Shown in pieces: positions 1 to 7,361 of a stretch of DNA of 20,341 bases (positions are counted from its first letter, which is position 1; every line of letters starts with the position of its first letter). Source of the stretch: QHCF01 sp003244275 (GTDB lineage: Bacteria; Actinomycetota; Acidimicrobiia; Acidimicrobiales; QHCF01); NCBI GenBank assembly GCA_036806345.1, contig DAIROT010000041.1:1-20341 (forward strand). Direction: 5' to 3'. Under the pieces are notes generated by a model. That model saw only the letters and a list, made by a program, of their open reading frames with translations. It was not told the DNA's origin and ran no database searches. The translations under genes were made by a program, and so were the position numbers.

Positions 1-68
1 GCCCCGGTCGCCCCCCCGCCACCGGCCCCGCCCATGCGTCCCGCTCGGCCGCCGGACCGGCCCATACG

Positions 69-1175
69 ATGCGATCGGCCCGAACGGGAAGAGACCGAAT
101 GGGGGGGGAGCGAACGGGGGGAGACAGGCCGCCATCCGAGCGAGGAGGCCGTCCCCGGTCTGTAGCCCAGTTGCGGCGTCGGCGGCTGGCGGCTGGTCTG
201 TTGGCCACCCTGGTGGTGATCCTGGTCGCCCTGGCCATTGTTTTCGTGGTGGTTGATCACCAGATCAACCCCCCAGGTGGAGCAGGTCCGGCGGTGACGG
301 TCAACGTGCCGGCCGGGGCGTCGGTGTCGTCGTTGTCGGAGGTGCTGGCTCAGCACGGGGTGGCCACCCACCCCCTTACCCTTCGTCTCTATGCCCGCCT
401 GAAGGGCGTCCCGGTGTTCAGACCCGGCGAGTACCGACTGCGTCTTCACGAGCCCTACGGCCAGATCTTCACCACTCTCGGCCAGGGGCCACTGATGGCC
501 ACCATCGCCATTCCCGAGGGCTTCACCGTGGCTCAGATAGCCGCCCGGGTGGGCCGCGACGATCCTGGCCATACCGCCCGCGGCTTCCTCGCGGCGGCCA
601 GGAGCGGGCAGGTCCACTCTGCCTTCCAGCCATCGGGGAGCAACGACTTGGAGGGACTGCTGTTCCCGGCCACCTACCAGGTGGCACCAGACCGCAGCGA
701 TACCGACCTGCTCAGGCTGATGGTGGGTCGCTTCGACCAGGCGGGTGCGGCGGCTGGGTTGAATCAGGCCAAGGCCCAGCTCGGAGTCAGCGCCTACCAG
801 ACGGTCGTAGTGGCATCCATCATCGAGCGGGAGGCCAAGCTGGACCAGGACCGGGGAAAGGTGGCCCGGGTCATCTACAACCGCCTGGGCCGGGGGATGG
901 CCCTGCAGGTCGACGCCACGGTGCTCTATGGTCTGGGAAGCGACACGGCTGCCGATCGGGCCAGCAGCTCGCCGTACAACACCTATCGGGCAAAGGGGCT
1001 GCCGCCGACGCCCATTGCCAGTCCTGGTCAAGCCTCCCTGGCTGCGGCGGTGGCTCCTACTCCCGGTCCGTGGCTGTACTACTGCTCCACGTCGTCGGGT
1101 TCCATTGCCTTTTCCACCACCAATGCCGAGCAGGACCGCAACCTGGTCGGGGTGTGCCGGCCAGGTGCCGGGTAG
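69..1175 (+). CDS. mltG: Endolytic murein transglycosylase MltG (YceG-like)
   Basis: Membrane-anchored lytic transglycosylase that cuts nascent glycan strands and so sets glycan length beside the septal and elongation synthases. The 368-residue product has a charged cytoplasmic tail (1-40), one membrane segment (about 41-62) and the extracellular YceG domain. Family motifs visible are EGLLFPATY (195-203), ASIIEREA (249-256, with the catalytic Glu expected at 253), NRL (271-273), LQVDATVLYGLG (279-290), SPYNTY (301-306) and GLPPTPIASPG (310-320). The stop TAG shares its last base with the GTG of aroE, so the two are probably co-translated. The start is uncertain: ATG 69 has no clear ribosome site, and this frame is open back to the window edge, so a longer tail is possible. 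The tail carries three 15-bp tandem units. The family call is firm; only the N-terminus is in doubt. Confidence 0.93.
   Translation: MRSARTGRDRMGGERTGGDRPPSERGGRPRSVAQLRRRRLAAGLLATLVVILVALAIVFVVVDHQINPPGGAGPAVTVNVPAGASVSSLSEVLAQHGVATHPLTLRLYARLKGVPVFRPGEYRLRLHEPYGQIFTTLGQGPLMATIAIPEGFTVAQIAARVGRDDPGHTARGFLAAARSGQVHSAFQPSGSNDLEGLLFPATYQVAPDRSDTDLLRLMVGRFDQAGAAAGLNQAKAQLGVSAYQTVVVASIIEREAKLDQDRGKVARVIYNRLGRGMALQVDATVLYGLGSDTAADRASSSPYNTYRAKGLPPTPIASPGQASLAAAVAPTPGPWLYYCSTSSGSIAFSTTNAEQDRNLVGVCRPGAG
81..125 (+). repeat. Three 15-bp tandem units in the mltG tail
   Basis: Three abutting 15-bp units begin CGAACGGG, CGAATGGG and CGAACGGG (81-95, 96-110, 111-125). They stay in reading frame and encode RTGRD, RMGGE and RTGGD in the cytoplasmic tail of MltG. 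Units 1 and 3 differ at two positions. The unit length and the T-G-x-D-R pattern recur in the CYTH-CHAD gene. Confidence 0.8.
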
Positions 1176-2050
1176 TGCCGGCCTCGCTTACCGCCAGCAC
1201 TCGGGTGGTAGGTGTCATCGGCGACCCGGTGCGCCACTCGTTGTCGCCGTTGCTGCACAATGCTGCCTTTGCTGCCATGAGGCTGGACTGGGCAAGCGTC
1301 GCCTTCCCGGTCCCCGCCGGGGAGGTGGGTCCAGCCCTGGCCGGGATGCGAGCCCTTGGTGTCGAGGGCTTGTCAGTGACGATGCCCCACAAGCAAGCCG
1401 CCCTGGCCGGAGTCGACCACACCTCTGAGACAGCCACCAGGCTGGGGGCGATCAACACCATCGTCCGGCGAAACGGCCAGTTGGTGGGCGAGAACACCGA
1501 TGGCGCCGGCTTCCTCGATGCGGTACACACCGCCGGCTGCGACCCAGTCGGCTGGCGCTGCCTGATCCTGGGGGCTGGCGGGGCAGCCCGAGCCATCGTG
1601 GTGGCCCTGGCTGGGGCAGGAGCGGCCGAGGTGGTGGTCGTCAATCGGACACCTACCCGGGCCGAGCAGGCTGCGGCCCTGGCTGGAGCGGTGGGTCGGG
1701 TCGGGTCAGCCGACGAGGTCGATCGCGCCGACCTGGTGGTTCATGCCACGCCGTTGGGCATGCTGGGGGTGTCGCCAGCCTCCCGGGCTGGGGAGCAGGG
1801 CCCGACTTCGGATCAGCTACCCCTCGATCCGGCTCGCCTGGGGCCAGGCCAGCTGGTTGTCGACCTCGTCTATCACCCCCGGGACACCCCATTGCTCAAA
1901 GCGGCGAGGGACCGGGGGGCGATGGTTCAAGACGGTGTCGGCATGCTCGTCCACCAGGCGGCCCATGCATTGGCTTTCTGGACAGGGGAGAAGCCGCCAG
2001 TGGCGGCCATGATGGCGGCTGTCGACAGTGCTCCTCGGCTCCGGGCCTGA
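1175..2050 (+). CDS. aroE: Shikimate dehydrogenase (NADP+)
   Basis: Reduces 3-dehydroshikimate to shikimate with NADPH, in the aromatic amino acid pathway of the cytoplasm. I chose the GTG at 1175, which overlaps the mltG stop; longer versions would extend into mltG with sequence unlike the family. The 291-residue product is of normal length. The N-terminal substrate domain shows SLSP (22-25), the VTMPHK motif (68-73, catalytic Lys73) and NTDG (107-110, Asp109). The Rossmann domain shows GAGGAAR (133-139) followed by the VVNRT NADPH-ribose motif. The C-terminus has GVGMLVHQAAHA. A short stretch rich in Ser, Ala and Gly after TPLGM looks like a loop insertion. The mltG-aroE order is common in actinobacteria. 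No key residue is missing. Confidence 0.93.
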   Translation: MPASLTASTRVVGVIGDPVRHSLSPLLHNAAFAAMRLDWASVAFPVPAGEVGPALAGMRALGVEGLSVTMPHKQAALAGVDHTSETATRLGAINTIVRRNGQLVGENTDGAGFLDAVHTAGCDPVGWRCLILGAGGAARAIVVALAGAGAAEVVVVNRTPTRAEQAAALAGAVGRVGSADEVDRADLVVHATPLGMLGVSPASRAGEQGPTSDQLPLDPARLGPGQLVVDLVYHPRDTPLLKAARDRGAMVQDGVGMLVHQAAHALAFWTGEKPPVAAMMAAVDSAPRLRA

Positions 2051-2067
2051 CGTGCGAGGATGGGGGC

Positions 2068-2075
2068 GGAGGTGA
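2068..2075 (+). promoter_or_regulatory. Strong ribosome-binding site deciding a TTG start
   Basis: GGAGGTGA lies 3 nt before the TTG at 2079. It is the best Shine-Dalgarno match in this part of the window and supports TTG as the true start of the SEDS gene. The nearby GTG at 2072 is out of frame. Confidence 0.6.
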
Positions 2076-2078
2076 GCC

Positions 2079-3218
2079 TTGGCGCAACGCGCGCTTGAAC
2101 GTAGGAGATCGAGCTGGCGCAGCCTGGCGTCTCATGTCGACGTTGTCCTGGTGGCGTCCACCGTGGTGGTGGCCGGCCTCGGGGTATTGATGGTCTACTC
2201 GGCCACTCAGGCCAAGCTCGCCAGCAGCGGTGTCGATCCTCTCTTCTACCTGAAGCGCCAGGCCACCTACGCGGCCATCGGAGTGGTGGCCATGGTGGCG
2301 GTCACCCTGGTCGACTATCACCGCTTCGAGGAGCTGGGGGCGGTGGCCTATGGGGGCATGGTGCTCGCCCTGCTGGCGGTTCTCAGCCCCATAGGATCAA
2401 GTGCCCGCGGCTCTCAACGGTGGTTCCAGCTGGGCTCTTTCCAGCTACAGCCCTCCAGCTTCGCCAGCCTGGTGCTCATCGTGGCCGTGGCGGCCTATGC
2501 CCATCGCCATCAGGGTGCCCAGGATCTCAGACGCCTGGGTGTGCTGCTGGCCATGGGCTGCCTGCTCATCTTGCTGGTGTACGGACAGCCCGACCTGGGG
2601 ACCGCCATCATCATGTCGGTGGTCTTGCTGGCCATGCTGGTGGCCGCCGGGGCGAGAGGTCGCCATCTGGCCATCCTGGGCGCGGTTGCGGTAGTCGGCA
2701 TAATCGCCATCGTGAACCTGGGCGTCCTGCACAAGTACCAGACCGACCGCCTGACGTGCTTCGTCAACCCCGTCGGCCAGTCCCAGGGAGCGTGCTACAA
2801 CTTGGGCCAGTCCCAGATCGCCATCGGCTCGGGGGGCGTCAGCGGGAAGGGCCTGTTTCACGGGAGCGTGACCAACGCGGCCATCGTGCCCGAGCAGCAG
2901 ACCGACTTCATATTCACCGCGGTGGGTGAGCAGCTGGGCTTCTTCGGATCGGCCTCGGTCTTGGCTCTGTTCAGTCTCATCGTCTGGCGCATCCTGCGCA
3001 ATGCCCAGCTGGCCCGGGACCGGCTGGGCCGCCTGCTCTGCATGGGCGTGCTGGGCCTGATTGCCTTCTCGGTCTTCCAGAACGCCGGGATGACCATGGG
3101 CATCATGCCCATCACCGGTATACCGCTGCCTTTCATGAGCTACGGGGGCTCGGCCATCATCGCCTTTTTCATGGCGGTGGGCATCGTCCTCAACGTCGGA
3201 CTGCGCAGGTACCGCTGA
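2079..3218 (+). CDS. SEDS peptidoglycan glycosyltransferase, RodA/FtsW family
   Basis: Polytopic membrane enzyme that polymerises lipid II into glycan strands, normally with a class B penicillin-binding protein. At 379 residues it has the compact RodA/FtsW length and about ten hydrophobic segments. Hallmarks are MVYSAT (38-43), the SSARGSQRWFQLG loop (107-119) with QPSSFASL (124-131), DLGTAII (172-178), the GSGGVSGKGLF loop (250-260) and PEQQTDFIF (271-279), whose Asp276 matches the essential aspartate of the family. It ends with PLPFMSYGGSA and a basic tail. It starts with TTG behind a strong ribosome site, 28 nt after aroE. No penicillin-binding protein or mreBCD gene is next to it, so RodA versus FtsW cannot be settled from context. 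A second, convergent SEDS gene lies at 3712-5034. Confidence 0.9.
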   Translation: MAQRALERRRSSWRSLASHVDVVLVASTVVVAGLGVLMVYSATQAKLASSGVDPLFYLKRQATYAAIGVVAMVAVTLVDYHRFEELGAVAYGGMVLALLAVLSPIGSSARGSQRWFQLGSFQLQPSSFASLVLIVAVAAYAHRHQGAQDLRRLGVLLAMGCLLILLVYGQPDLGTAIIMSVVLLAMLVAAGARGRHLAILGAVAVVGIIAIVNLGVLHKYQTDRLTCFVNPVGQSQGACYNLGQSQIAIGSGGVSGKGLFHGSVTNAAIVPEQQTDFIFTAVGEQLGFFGSASVLALFSLIVWRILRNAQLARDRLGRLLCMGVLGLIAFSVFQNAGMTMGIMPITGIPLPFMSYGGSAIIAFFMAVGIVLNVGLRRYR

Positions 3219-3229
3219 CTTCCCGGGGC

Positions 3230-3682
3230 ATGGCCGCGATGCACCAGGTGGCACTGGTCGATATTGCCATGGAGCTGCCGGCCAGCCATCCCTACCTGGT
3301 GCTACAGGAGGTGGATCAACCCTGCCGGGAGATGCGGATACCGATCGGGCTGTCCGATGGTGTGGCCATCGCCTACGCCTGGCGGGGCCTGGCCACCCCT
3401 CGACCCCTCAGCCACGAGCTGTTCTCTGACATCCTGACCCGCCTTGATGTCAACCTGGCCATGGTGCACATCACCGAGGCCAGGGGACAGACTTACTTTG
3501 CCGAGGTGACACTGGTGGGTGCGTCGACCCATGTCGTCCCCTGCCGGCCCTCCGACGCCATCGCCCTGGCGCTGCGACAGCCACTCCCAGTGCCCATCCT
3601 GGTGGCTGACGACCTCTTGGCCGAGCAGCCGGCGCCGGAGGCCCCCGAGCAACCCTCGACCTCCGATCAACCCTCGACCTGA
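3230..3682 (+). CDS. Bifunctional nuclease (BFN/DUF151) domain protein
   Basis: A 150-residue protein of the DUF151 family, whose characterised plant and bacterial members have been described as nucleases; the physiological role in bacteria is poorly known. The domain covers about residues 1-130. Family features visible are the early VALVDIAM strand, LVLQEVDQPCREMRIPIGLSDG, PLSHELFSDILTRLD, and the RPSDAIALALR signature after VVPCR. It follows the SEDS stop by 11 nt and is probably its last co-transcribed gene. ATG 3239 (MHQVAL...) is an equally good start. The C-terminal tail is low complexity and is encoded by the tandem repeat that continues past the stop. The family call is firm; the biochemical role here is not shown. 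Confidence 0.85.
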   Translation: MAAMHQVALVDIAMELPASHPYLVLQEVDQPCREMRIPIGLSDGVAIAYAWRGLATPRPLSHELFSDILTRLDVNLAMVHITEARGQTYFAEVTLVGASTHVVPCRPSDAIALALRQPLPVPILVADDLLAEQPAPEAPEQPSTSDQPST

Positions 3683-3721
3683 CGAGCAACTCTCGACCTG
3701 ACGAGCAACCCTCAGCCTGAC
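3647..3721 (+). repeat. Four-unit 18/19-bp tandem repeat across two convergent gene ends
   Basis: Four imperfect copies of GAKCAACYCTCGACCTGAC occupy 3647-3664 (18 bp), 3665-3683, 3684-3702 and 3703-3721 (19 bp each). The DUF151 stop (3680-3682) lies in copy 2 and the stop of the minus-strand SEDS gene (3712-3714) in copy 4. Copies 3 and 4 therefore make up nearly all of the intergenic sequence. No hairpin-plus-T-run terminator was seen here. Confidence 0.8.
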
Positions 3722-5034
3722 GGTTTGACGCTGCCCTCGGCCGAGATCCGCATCAGCAGGGCGACCAGGACATAATTGGCCAGGATCGACGATCCGCCAT
3801 AGGCCACAAAAGGAAGCGTCACCCCCGTAAGGGGCAGCAGCCGCACCACCCCCGCCATTATGAAGAAGGCCTGGAAACCGAATAACACGGTGAGACCGGT
3901 GGCCAGCAGCTTGGAGAACTCAGATCGGGCGGCCAGGGCGGCTCTCATGCCGGCCCCCACCAACAGGGCGAAGGCCACCACGATGGCGGTGGTCCCGAGC
4001 AGCCCCAACTCCTCCCCAATCGCCGCGAAGATGAAGTCACTGCTGACCACGGGTATGAGCCCAGGGTGGCCGAGTCCTAGACCGGTCCCCGTCACGCCAC
4101 CGGTACCCATGGCGTACTCGCCCTGCACCAGCTGGTAGCCGGTGGTGTTGGTGTGGGCAAAGGCGTGGAGCCACACGTCGATGCGCTCGTGGACGTGGCC
4201 GAAGAGTTGCGAGGCGAGGAACGCTCCCACGGCGAAAAGGACCACCCCGACCACCAGGTAGGTGGCCCGTCCGGTCGCCACCCACAGCATGGAGATGAAC
4301 AGTACGAACACCAACAGGGAGAAGCCGATGTCGTGCTCGGCGGTCATCACCAGGAGCGACAGGGCCCAGGCCAGCACCACTGGGGCGAAGGTCCGGGGAT
4401 CGGGGACCAGGTGGTTACCCACCCGGGTGGTGGGCCTCGACAGCAACTCCCGCTTCTCCACGAAATAGGACGCGAAGTACACGGCCAGGGCCAGCTTGGC
4501 CACCTCCACCGGCTGGAATTGGACCGGGCCCAGGCGTATCCACAGTCGGGCCCCGTTGATGTTCTGGCCGAGGTGGGGTACCAGCGGGGCCAACAGGGAG
4601 GCCAACCCGGTGATCACCAGGAGGTACCGGTAGCGCTCCAGATCCCGGGAGTGGCGCACCACGGCCAGGGTGATCACATAGGCGGACACTCCCAGGCCCG
4701 TCCAGATGGCCTGCAGGGCGGCCAACTTGTAGTCGAGGCGGGCAATCACCACATAGCCCAGGCCGTTGAGGAGGGCGACGATGGGGAGGATGATCGGATC
4801 GGCGTTGGCCGCCCAGCGCCGGTTGGCCAGGTGGGCCAGCAGCTCCAGGACCAGGATGACCCCCAGGAAGGGCAGGACGTTGGCCGGGATGGTGGCGGTC
4901 TTGCCGAGCGTCGCCAAGAGGTAGGCCGACACTGTGACCAGCGCCGCCAGCACCAGCAGCCCCAGCTCGGTACGCCGGCGCGGCCCGGCCACTCGGGCCG
5001 TGGTGAGACGGGCTCGTACGTTGGTGATGGTCAT
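3712..5034 (-). CDS. rodA: SEDS family protein, actinobacterial RodA-like
   Basis: Lipid II polymerase of the SEDS family, in the longer actinobacterial form typified by mycobacterial RodA. The start is ATG 5034 (MTITNVRARL), giving 440 residues; the same frame extends upstream, but over the divergent ppk1 gene and without homology. Two or three extra N-terminal membrane segments precede the SEDS core. Core motifs are GARLWIRLGPVQFQPVEVAKLAL (split as GARLWIRLGP 161-170 and VQFQPVEVAK 171-180), HDIGFSLLVF (234-243), GTGGVTGTGLG (310-320), VSSDFIFAAIGEELG (330-344, with Asp333 as the likely essential residue) and LPFVAYGGSS near the end. HDIG replaces the usual DLG. It is divergent from ppk1, whose upstream region carries a copy of the same 14-nt element. 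Its 3' end runs into the tandem repeat shared with the DUF151 gene. The rodA symbol rests on the resemblance to the longer actinobacterial form. Confidence 0.87.
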   Translation of the reverse strand: MTITNVRARLTTARVAGPRRRTELGLLVLAALVTVSAYLLATLGKTATIPANVLPFLGVILVLELLAHLANRRWAANADPIILPIVALLNGLGYVVIARLDYKLAALQAIWTGLGVSAYVITLAVVRHSRDLERYRYLLVITGLASLLAPLVPHLGQNINGARLWIRLGPVQFQPVEVAKLALAVYFASYFVEKRELLSRPTTRVGNHLVPDPRTFAPVVLAWALSLLVMTAEHDIGFSLLVFVLFISMLWVATGRATYLVVGVVLFAVGAFLASQLFGHVHERIDVWLHAFAHTNTTGYQLVQGEYAMGTGGVTGTGLGLGHPGLIPVVSSDFIFAAIGEELGLLGTTAIVVAFALLVGAGMRAALAARSEFSKLLATGLTVLFGFQAFFIMAGVVRLLPLTGVTLPFVAYGGSSILANYVLVALLMRISAEGSVKPSG

Positions 5035-5053
5035 GTCGTTGAATGGCTGGAAG

Positions 5054-5165
5054 TTTGCGAAAAATACCTCAGCGGCCAGCCAGCCGTTTGCCCACGCTAG
5101 TCGTACCGCCGGTAGGCCAGCGCTCGAGTGGGTGAGGGATCCAGGGCGGAATGGAGTATTTTTCG
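5054..5165. promoter_or_regulatory. Divergent promoter region with a mirrored AT-rich element
   Basis: CGAAAAATAC at 5058-5067 and GTATTTTTCG at 5156-5165 form a perfect 10-bp inverted pair 88 bp apart. Read towards each gene, both sites become TGRRGTATTTTTCG. For ppk1 the TATTTT (5157-5162) ends 7 nt before position 5169/5170, the expected -10 spacing for transcription starting at ATG 5170. For rodA it predicts a start near 5054 and a leader of about 20 nt. No good -35 box was found for either. They could be -10 elements or sites for a shared regulator. Confidence 0.45.
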
Positions 5166-5169
5166 AACC

Positions 5170-7347
5170 ATGGCATCGCTCGGTTCGCCTGGGGCGTTGT
5201 CGCCCACCCGCCAGGAGGGCAGCTCCAGGTATCAGAACCGGGAGTTGTCGCTGCTCGACTTCGAGAGTCGACTGCTCGACCTGGCCGAGGACGAGGGAGC
5301 ACCCCTGCTGGAAAGGGTCAAGTTCCTGGCCATCTTCAGCAGTGGCATCGACGAGCTGTTCGAGGTTCGGGTGGCCGGCATCAAGGACCGGGTGGCGGCT
5401 GGGTTGCGGGCCGTCTCCCCCGATGGCCGCAGCCCCATCGAGCAGCTCCGAGTGATCCGATCCAAGCTGGAGGGCCTGCTCAGCCGGCAGAGTCGCATCT
5501 ACCTGGACAAGCTGGTCCCGGCCCTGGGCGAGGCGGGGGTGTGCCTGGTGGACTGGGAGGCGCTGGACGGTGACGACCGGTGCCACCTGGACCAGGTCTT
5601 CGAGCATCAGATCTTTCCCGTCCTCACCCCCTTAGCAGTGGACACCGCCCATCCCTTCCCCTACATCTCCAACCTGTCTCTCAACCTGGCCGTTACGGTT
5701 AGAGATCCGTACACCAGGGAGCAGCGCTTCGCCCGGATCAAGGTTCCGCCCCTCCTGCCCCGGTTCGTGGCCATGCCCGACGGGGCCCGCAACGTGGCGG
5801 TCGAGCAGGTAATCGCCGCCCACCTCGATTCGCTGTTCCCGGAGATGACCATTGAGTCCCACTACACCTTTCGGGTGACCCGCAACGCCGACCTGACGCT
5901 GGAGGAGGGCGAGGCCGATGACCTGCTGGTGGCGGTGGAGATGGAGCTGCGGCGGCGGCGGTTCGGGCGGGCAGTGCGTCTGGAGATCGAGACCCAGGCC
6001 GGGGCTGACGTACGAGAGCTGCTGACCCGTGAGCTCGAGATCGGCCCCGAGGACGTCTACGACATCGAGGGACCCCTCGACCTGGGGGGCCTTATGGCGC
6101 TGTACGACCTGGATCGGGGCGACCTTCACTATGAGCCGTGGGCGCCGATGACCCAGCCCCGACTGGCTACCGCCGAGGACGAGCCGGTCGACCTGTTCGC
6201 CGTGCTGCGTGAGCGTGACGTGCTGGTTCACCATCCCTACGACTCCTTCGCCACCTCGGTGGAGGCCTTCGTGGCCCAGGCCGCCTGCGATCCGTCGGTG
6301 CTGGCCATCAAGCAGACCCTCTACCGGACGTCGGGGCACAGCCCCATAGTCCGCTCGCTGATCAAGGCGGCCGAGCAGGGCAAGCAGGTGGCGGTCCTGG
6401 TCGAGCTCAAGGCTCGCGGCGACGAGCAGGCCAACATCGCCTGGGCCCGGGCGCTGGAGGAGGTGGGGGTCCACGTCGTGTACGGCCTGGTGGGGTTCAA
6501 GACCCACGCCAAGGCCATCCTGGTTGTGCGGGCCGAGGAGGACGGCCTGCGGCGCTACTGCCATGTGGGCACCGGCAACTACAACTCCAAGACGGCCGCC
6601 CTGTACGAGGACCTAGGCCTGCTGTCGGCCGATCCCGACCTGGGGGCCGACCTCACTGACCTGTTCAACTTCCTCACCGGCTACAGCCGCCGATCCTCCT
6701 ACCGCCGCCTGGCGGTGGCGCCCACTGGGATGAGAACGAGGATCATCGAGGCCATAGAGGGCGAAGGCTTGGCGGGCACCGACGGCCGGATCGTCATCAA
6801 GGTGAATGGGCTCACCGACCCGATGGTCATCGATGCCCTTTACGAGGCCTCGGGAAAGGCAGTGCCGATCGACCTGGTGGTGCGGGGGGTCTGCCGACTG
6901 CGCCCCGGCGTGGCGGGACTGTCGGAGACCATCCAGGTCCGCTCGGTGGTGGGTAGGTTCCTCGAGCACTCCCGGATATTCTCCTTCGGAGGGGTGGCCG
7001 GCAGGCCCTCCGAGATCCTGATCGGCTCGGCTGACCTCATGGAGCGCAACCTGGACCGACGCATCGAGGCCATGATTCCGGTGGTGGACGCCGAGGCCAG
7101 ACTGCGCCTGTCCGAGACCCTGGATCTGTTGCTGGCCGACGACGCCCAGTCCTGGATCATGGCCTCGGACGGGAGCTGGTCCCGAGTCAGGGTCGCGGGG
7201 GGTGCTGGTGATGGGCAAAGCGCCCAGCTGCGCCAGCAGGAGTTGGCCATGGAGCGGGCCCGGAGGCGCCGCCGGGACTCCGACAGCCTCTCGTCGTCCG
7301 GTGGTCAGGAGCGGTTGTCCGAGGGCGCGTCCAATGCGCCCCAATGA
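5170..7347 (+). CDS. ppk1: Polyphosphate kinase 1
   Basis: Transfers the terminal phosphate of ATP to growing inorganic polyphosphate, reversibly. From ATG 5170 the product is 725 residues, the usual length; GTG 5128 would add 14 residues, but the -10-like TATTTT placed just before 5170 favours the later start. The N domain opens with RELSLLDFESRLL and PLLERVKFLAIFSSGIDELF. The catalytic C1/C2 domains show IKQTLYRTSG, GFKTHAKAI (His446, the expected autophosphorylated histidine), CHVGTGNYNSKTA and FLEHSRIFSFG (His600, second active-site histidine), then GSADLMERNLDRRIE. The last 35 residues are basic and then Ser/Gly-rich, probably disordered. It leads a five-gene block that ends with ppx, so synthesis and breakdown of polyphosphate are encoded together. 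Identification is secure. Confidence 0.97.
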   Translation: MASLGSPGALSPTRQEGSSRYQNRELSLLDFESRLLDLAEDEGAPLLERVKFLAIFSSGIDELFEVRVAGIKDRVAAGLRAVSPDGRSPIEQLRVIRSKLEGLLSRQSRIYLDKLVPALGEAGVCLVDWEALDGDDRCHLDQVFEHQIFPVLTPLAVDTAHPFPYISNLSLNLAVTVRDPYTREQRFARIKVPPLLPRFVAMPDGARNVAVEQVIAAHLDSLFPEMTIESHYTFRVTRNADLTLEEGEADDLLVAVEMELRRRRFGRAVRLEIETQAGADVRELLTRELEIGPEDVYDIEGPLDLGGLMALYDLDRGDLHYEPWAPMTQPRLATAEDEPVDLFAVLRERDVLVHHPYDSFATSVEAFVAQAACDPSVLAIKQTLYRTSGHSPIVRSLIKAAEQGKQVAVLVELKARGDEQANIAWARALEEVGVHVVYGLVGFKTHAKAILVVRAEEDGLRRYCHVGTGNYNSKTAALYEDLGLLSADPDLGADLTDLFNFLTGYSRRSSYRRLAVAPTGMRTRIIEAIEGEGLAGTDGRIVIKVNGLTDPMVIDALYEASGKAVPIDLVVRGVCRLRPGVAGLSETIQVRSVVGRFLEHSRIFSFGGVAGRPSEILIGSADLMERNLDRRIEAMIPVVDAEARLRLSETLDLLLADDAQSWIMASDGSWSRVRVAGGAGDGQSAQLRQQELAMERARRRRRDSDSLSSSGGQERLSEGASNAPQ

Positions 7348-7350
7348 GTC

Positions 7351-7356
7351 AGGAGA
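7351..7356 (+). promoter_or_regulatory. Ribosome-binding site for the CYTH-CHAD gene
   Basis: AGGAGA lies 5 nt before ATG 7362. This makes ATG 7362 a better start than ATG 7344, which overlaps the ppk1 stop as ATGA but has no ribosome site of its own. Confidence 0.55.
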
Positions 7357-7361
7357 CACAG

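Noticed and set aside
4153..5100. 315-residue plus-strand open frame opposite rodA
   Set aside because: Composition is dominated by Gly, Gln, His and Glu, with no recognisable motif; it mirrors a well-supported membrane protein gene.
5035..5607. N-terminal extension of the minus-strand SEDS protein
   Set aside because: The extra 191 residues run antisense over ppk1 and have no SEDS likeness; ATG 5034 gives the expected length.
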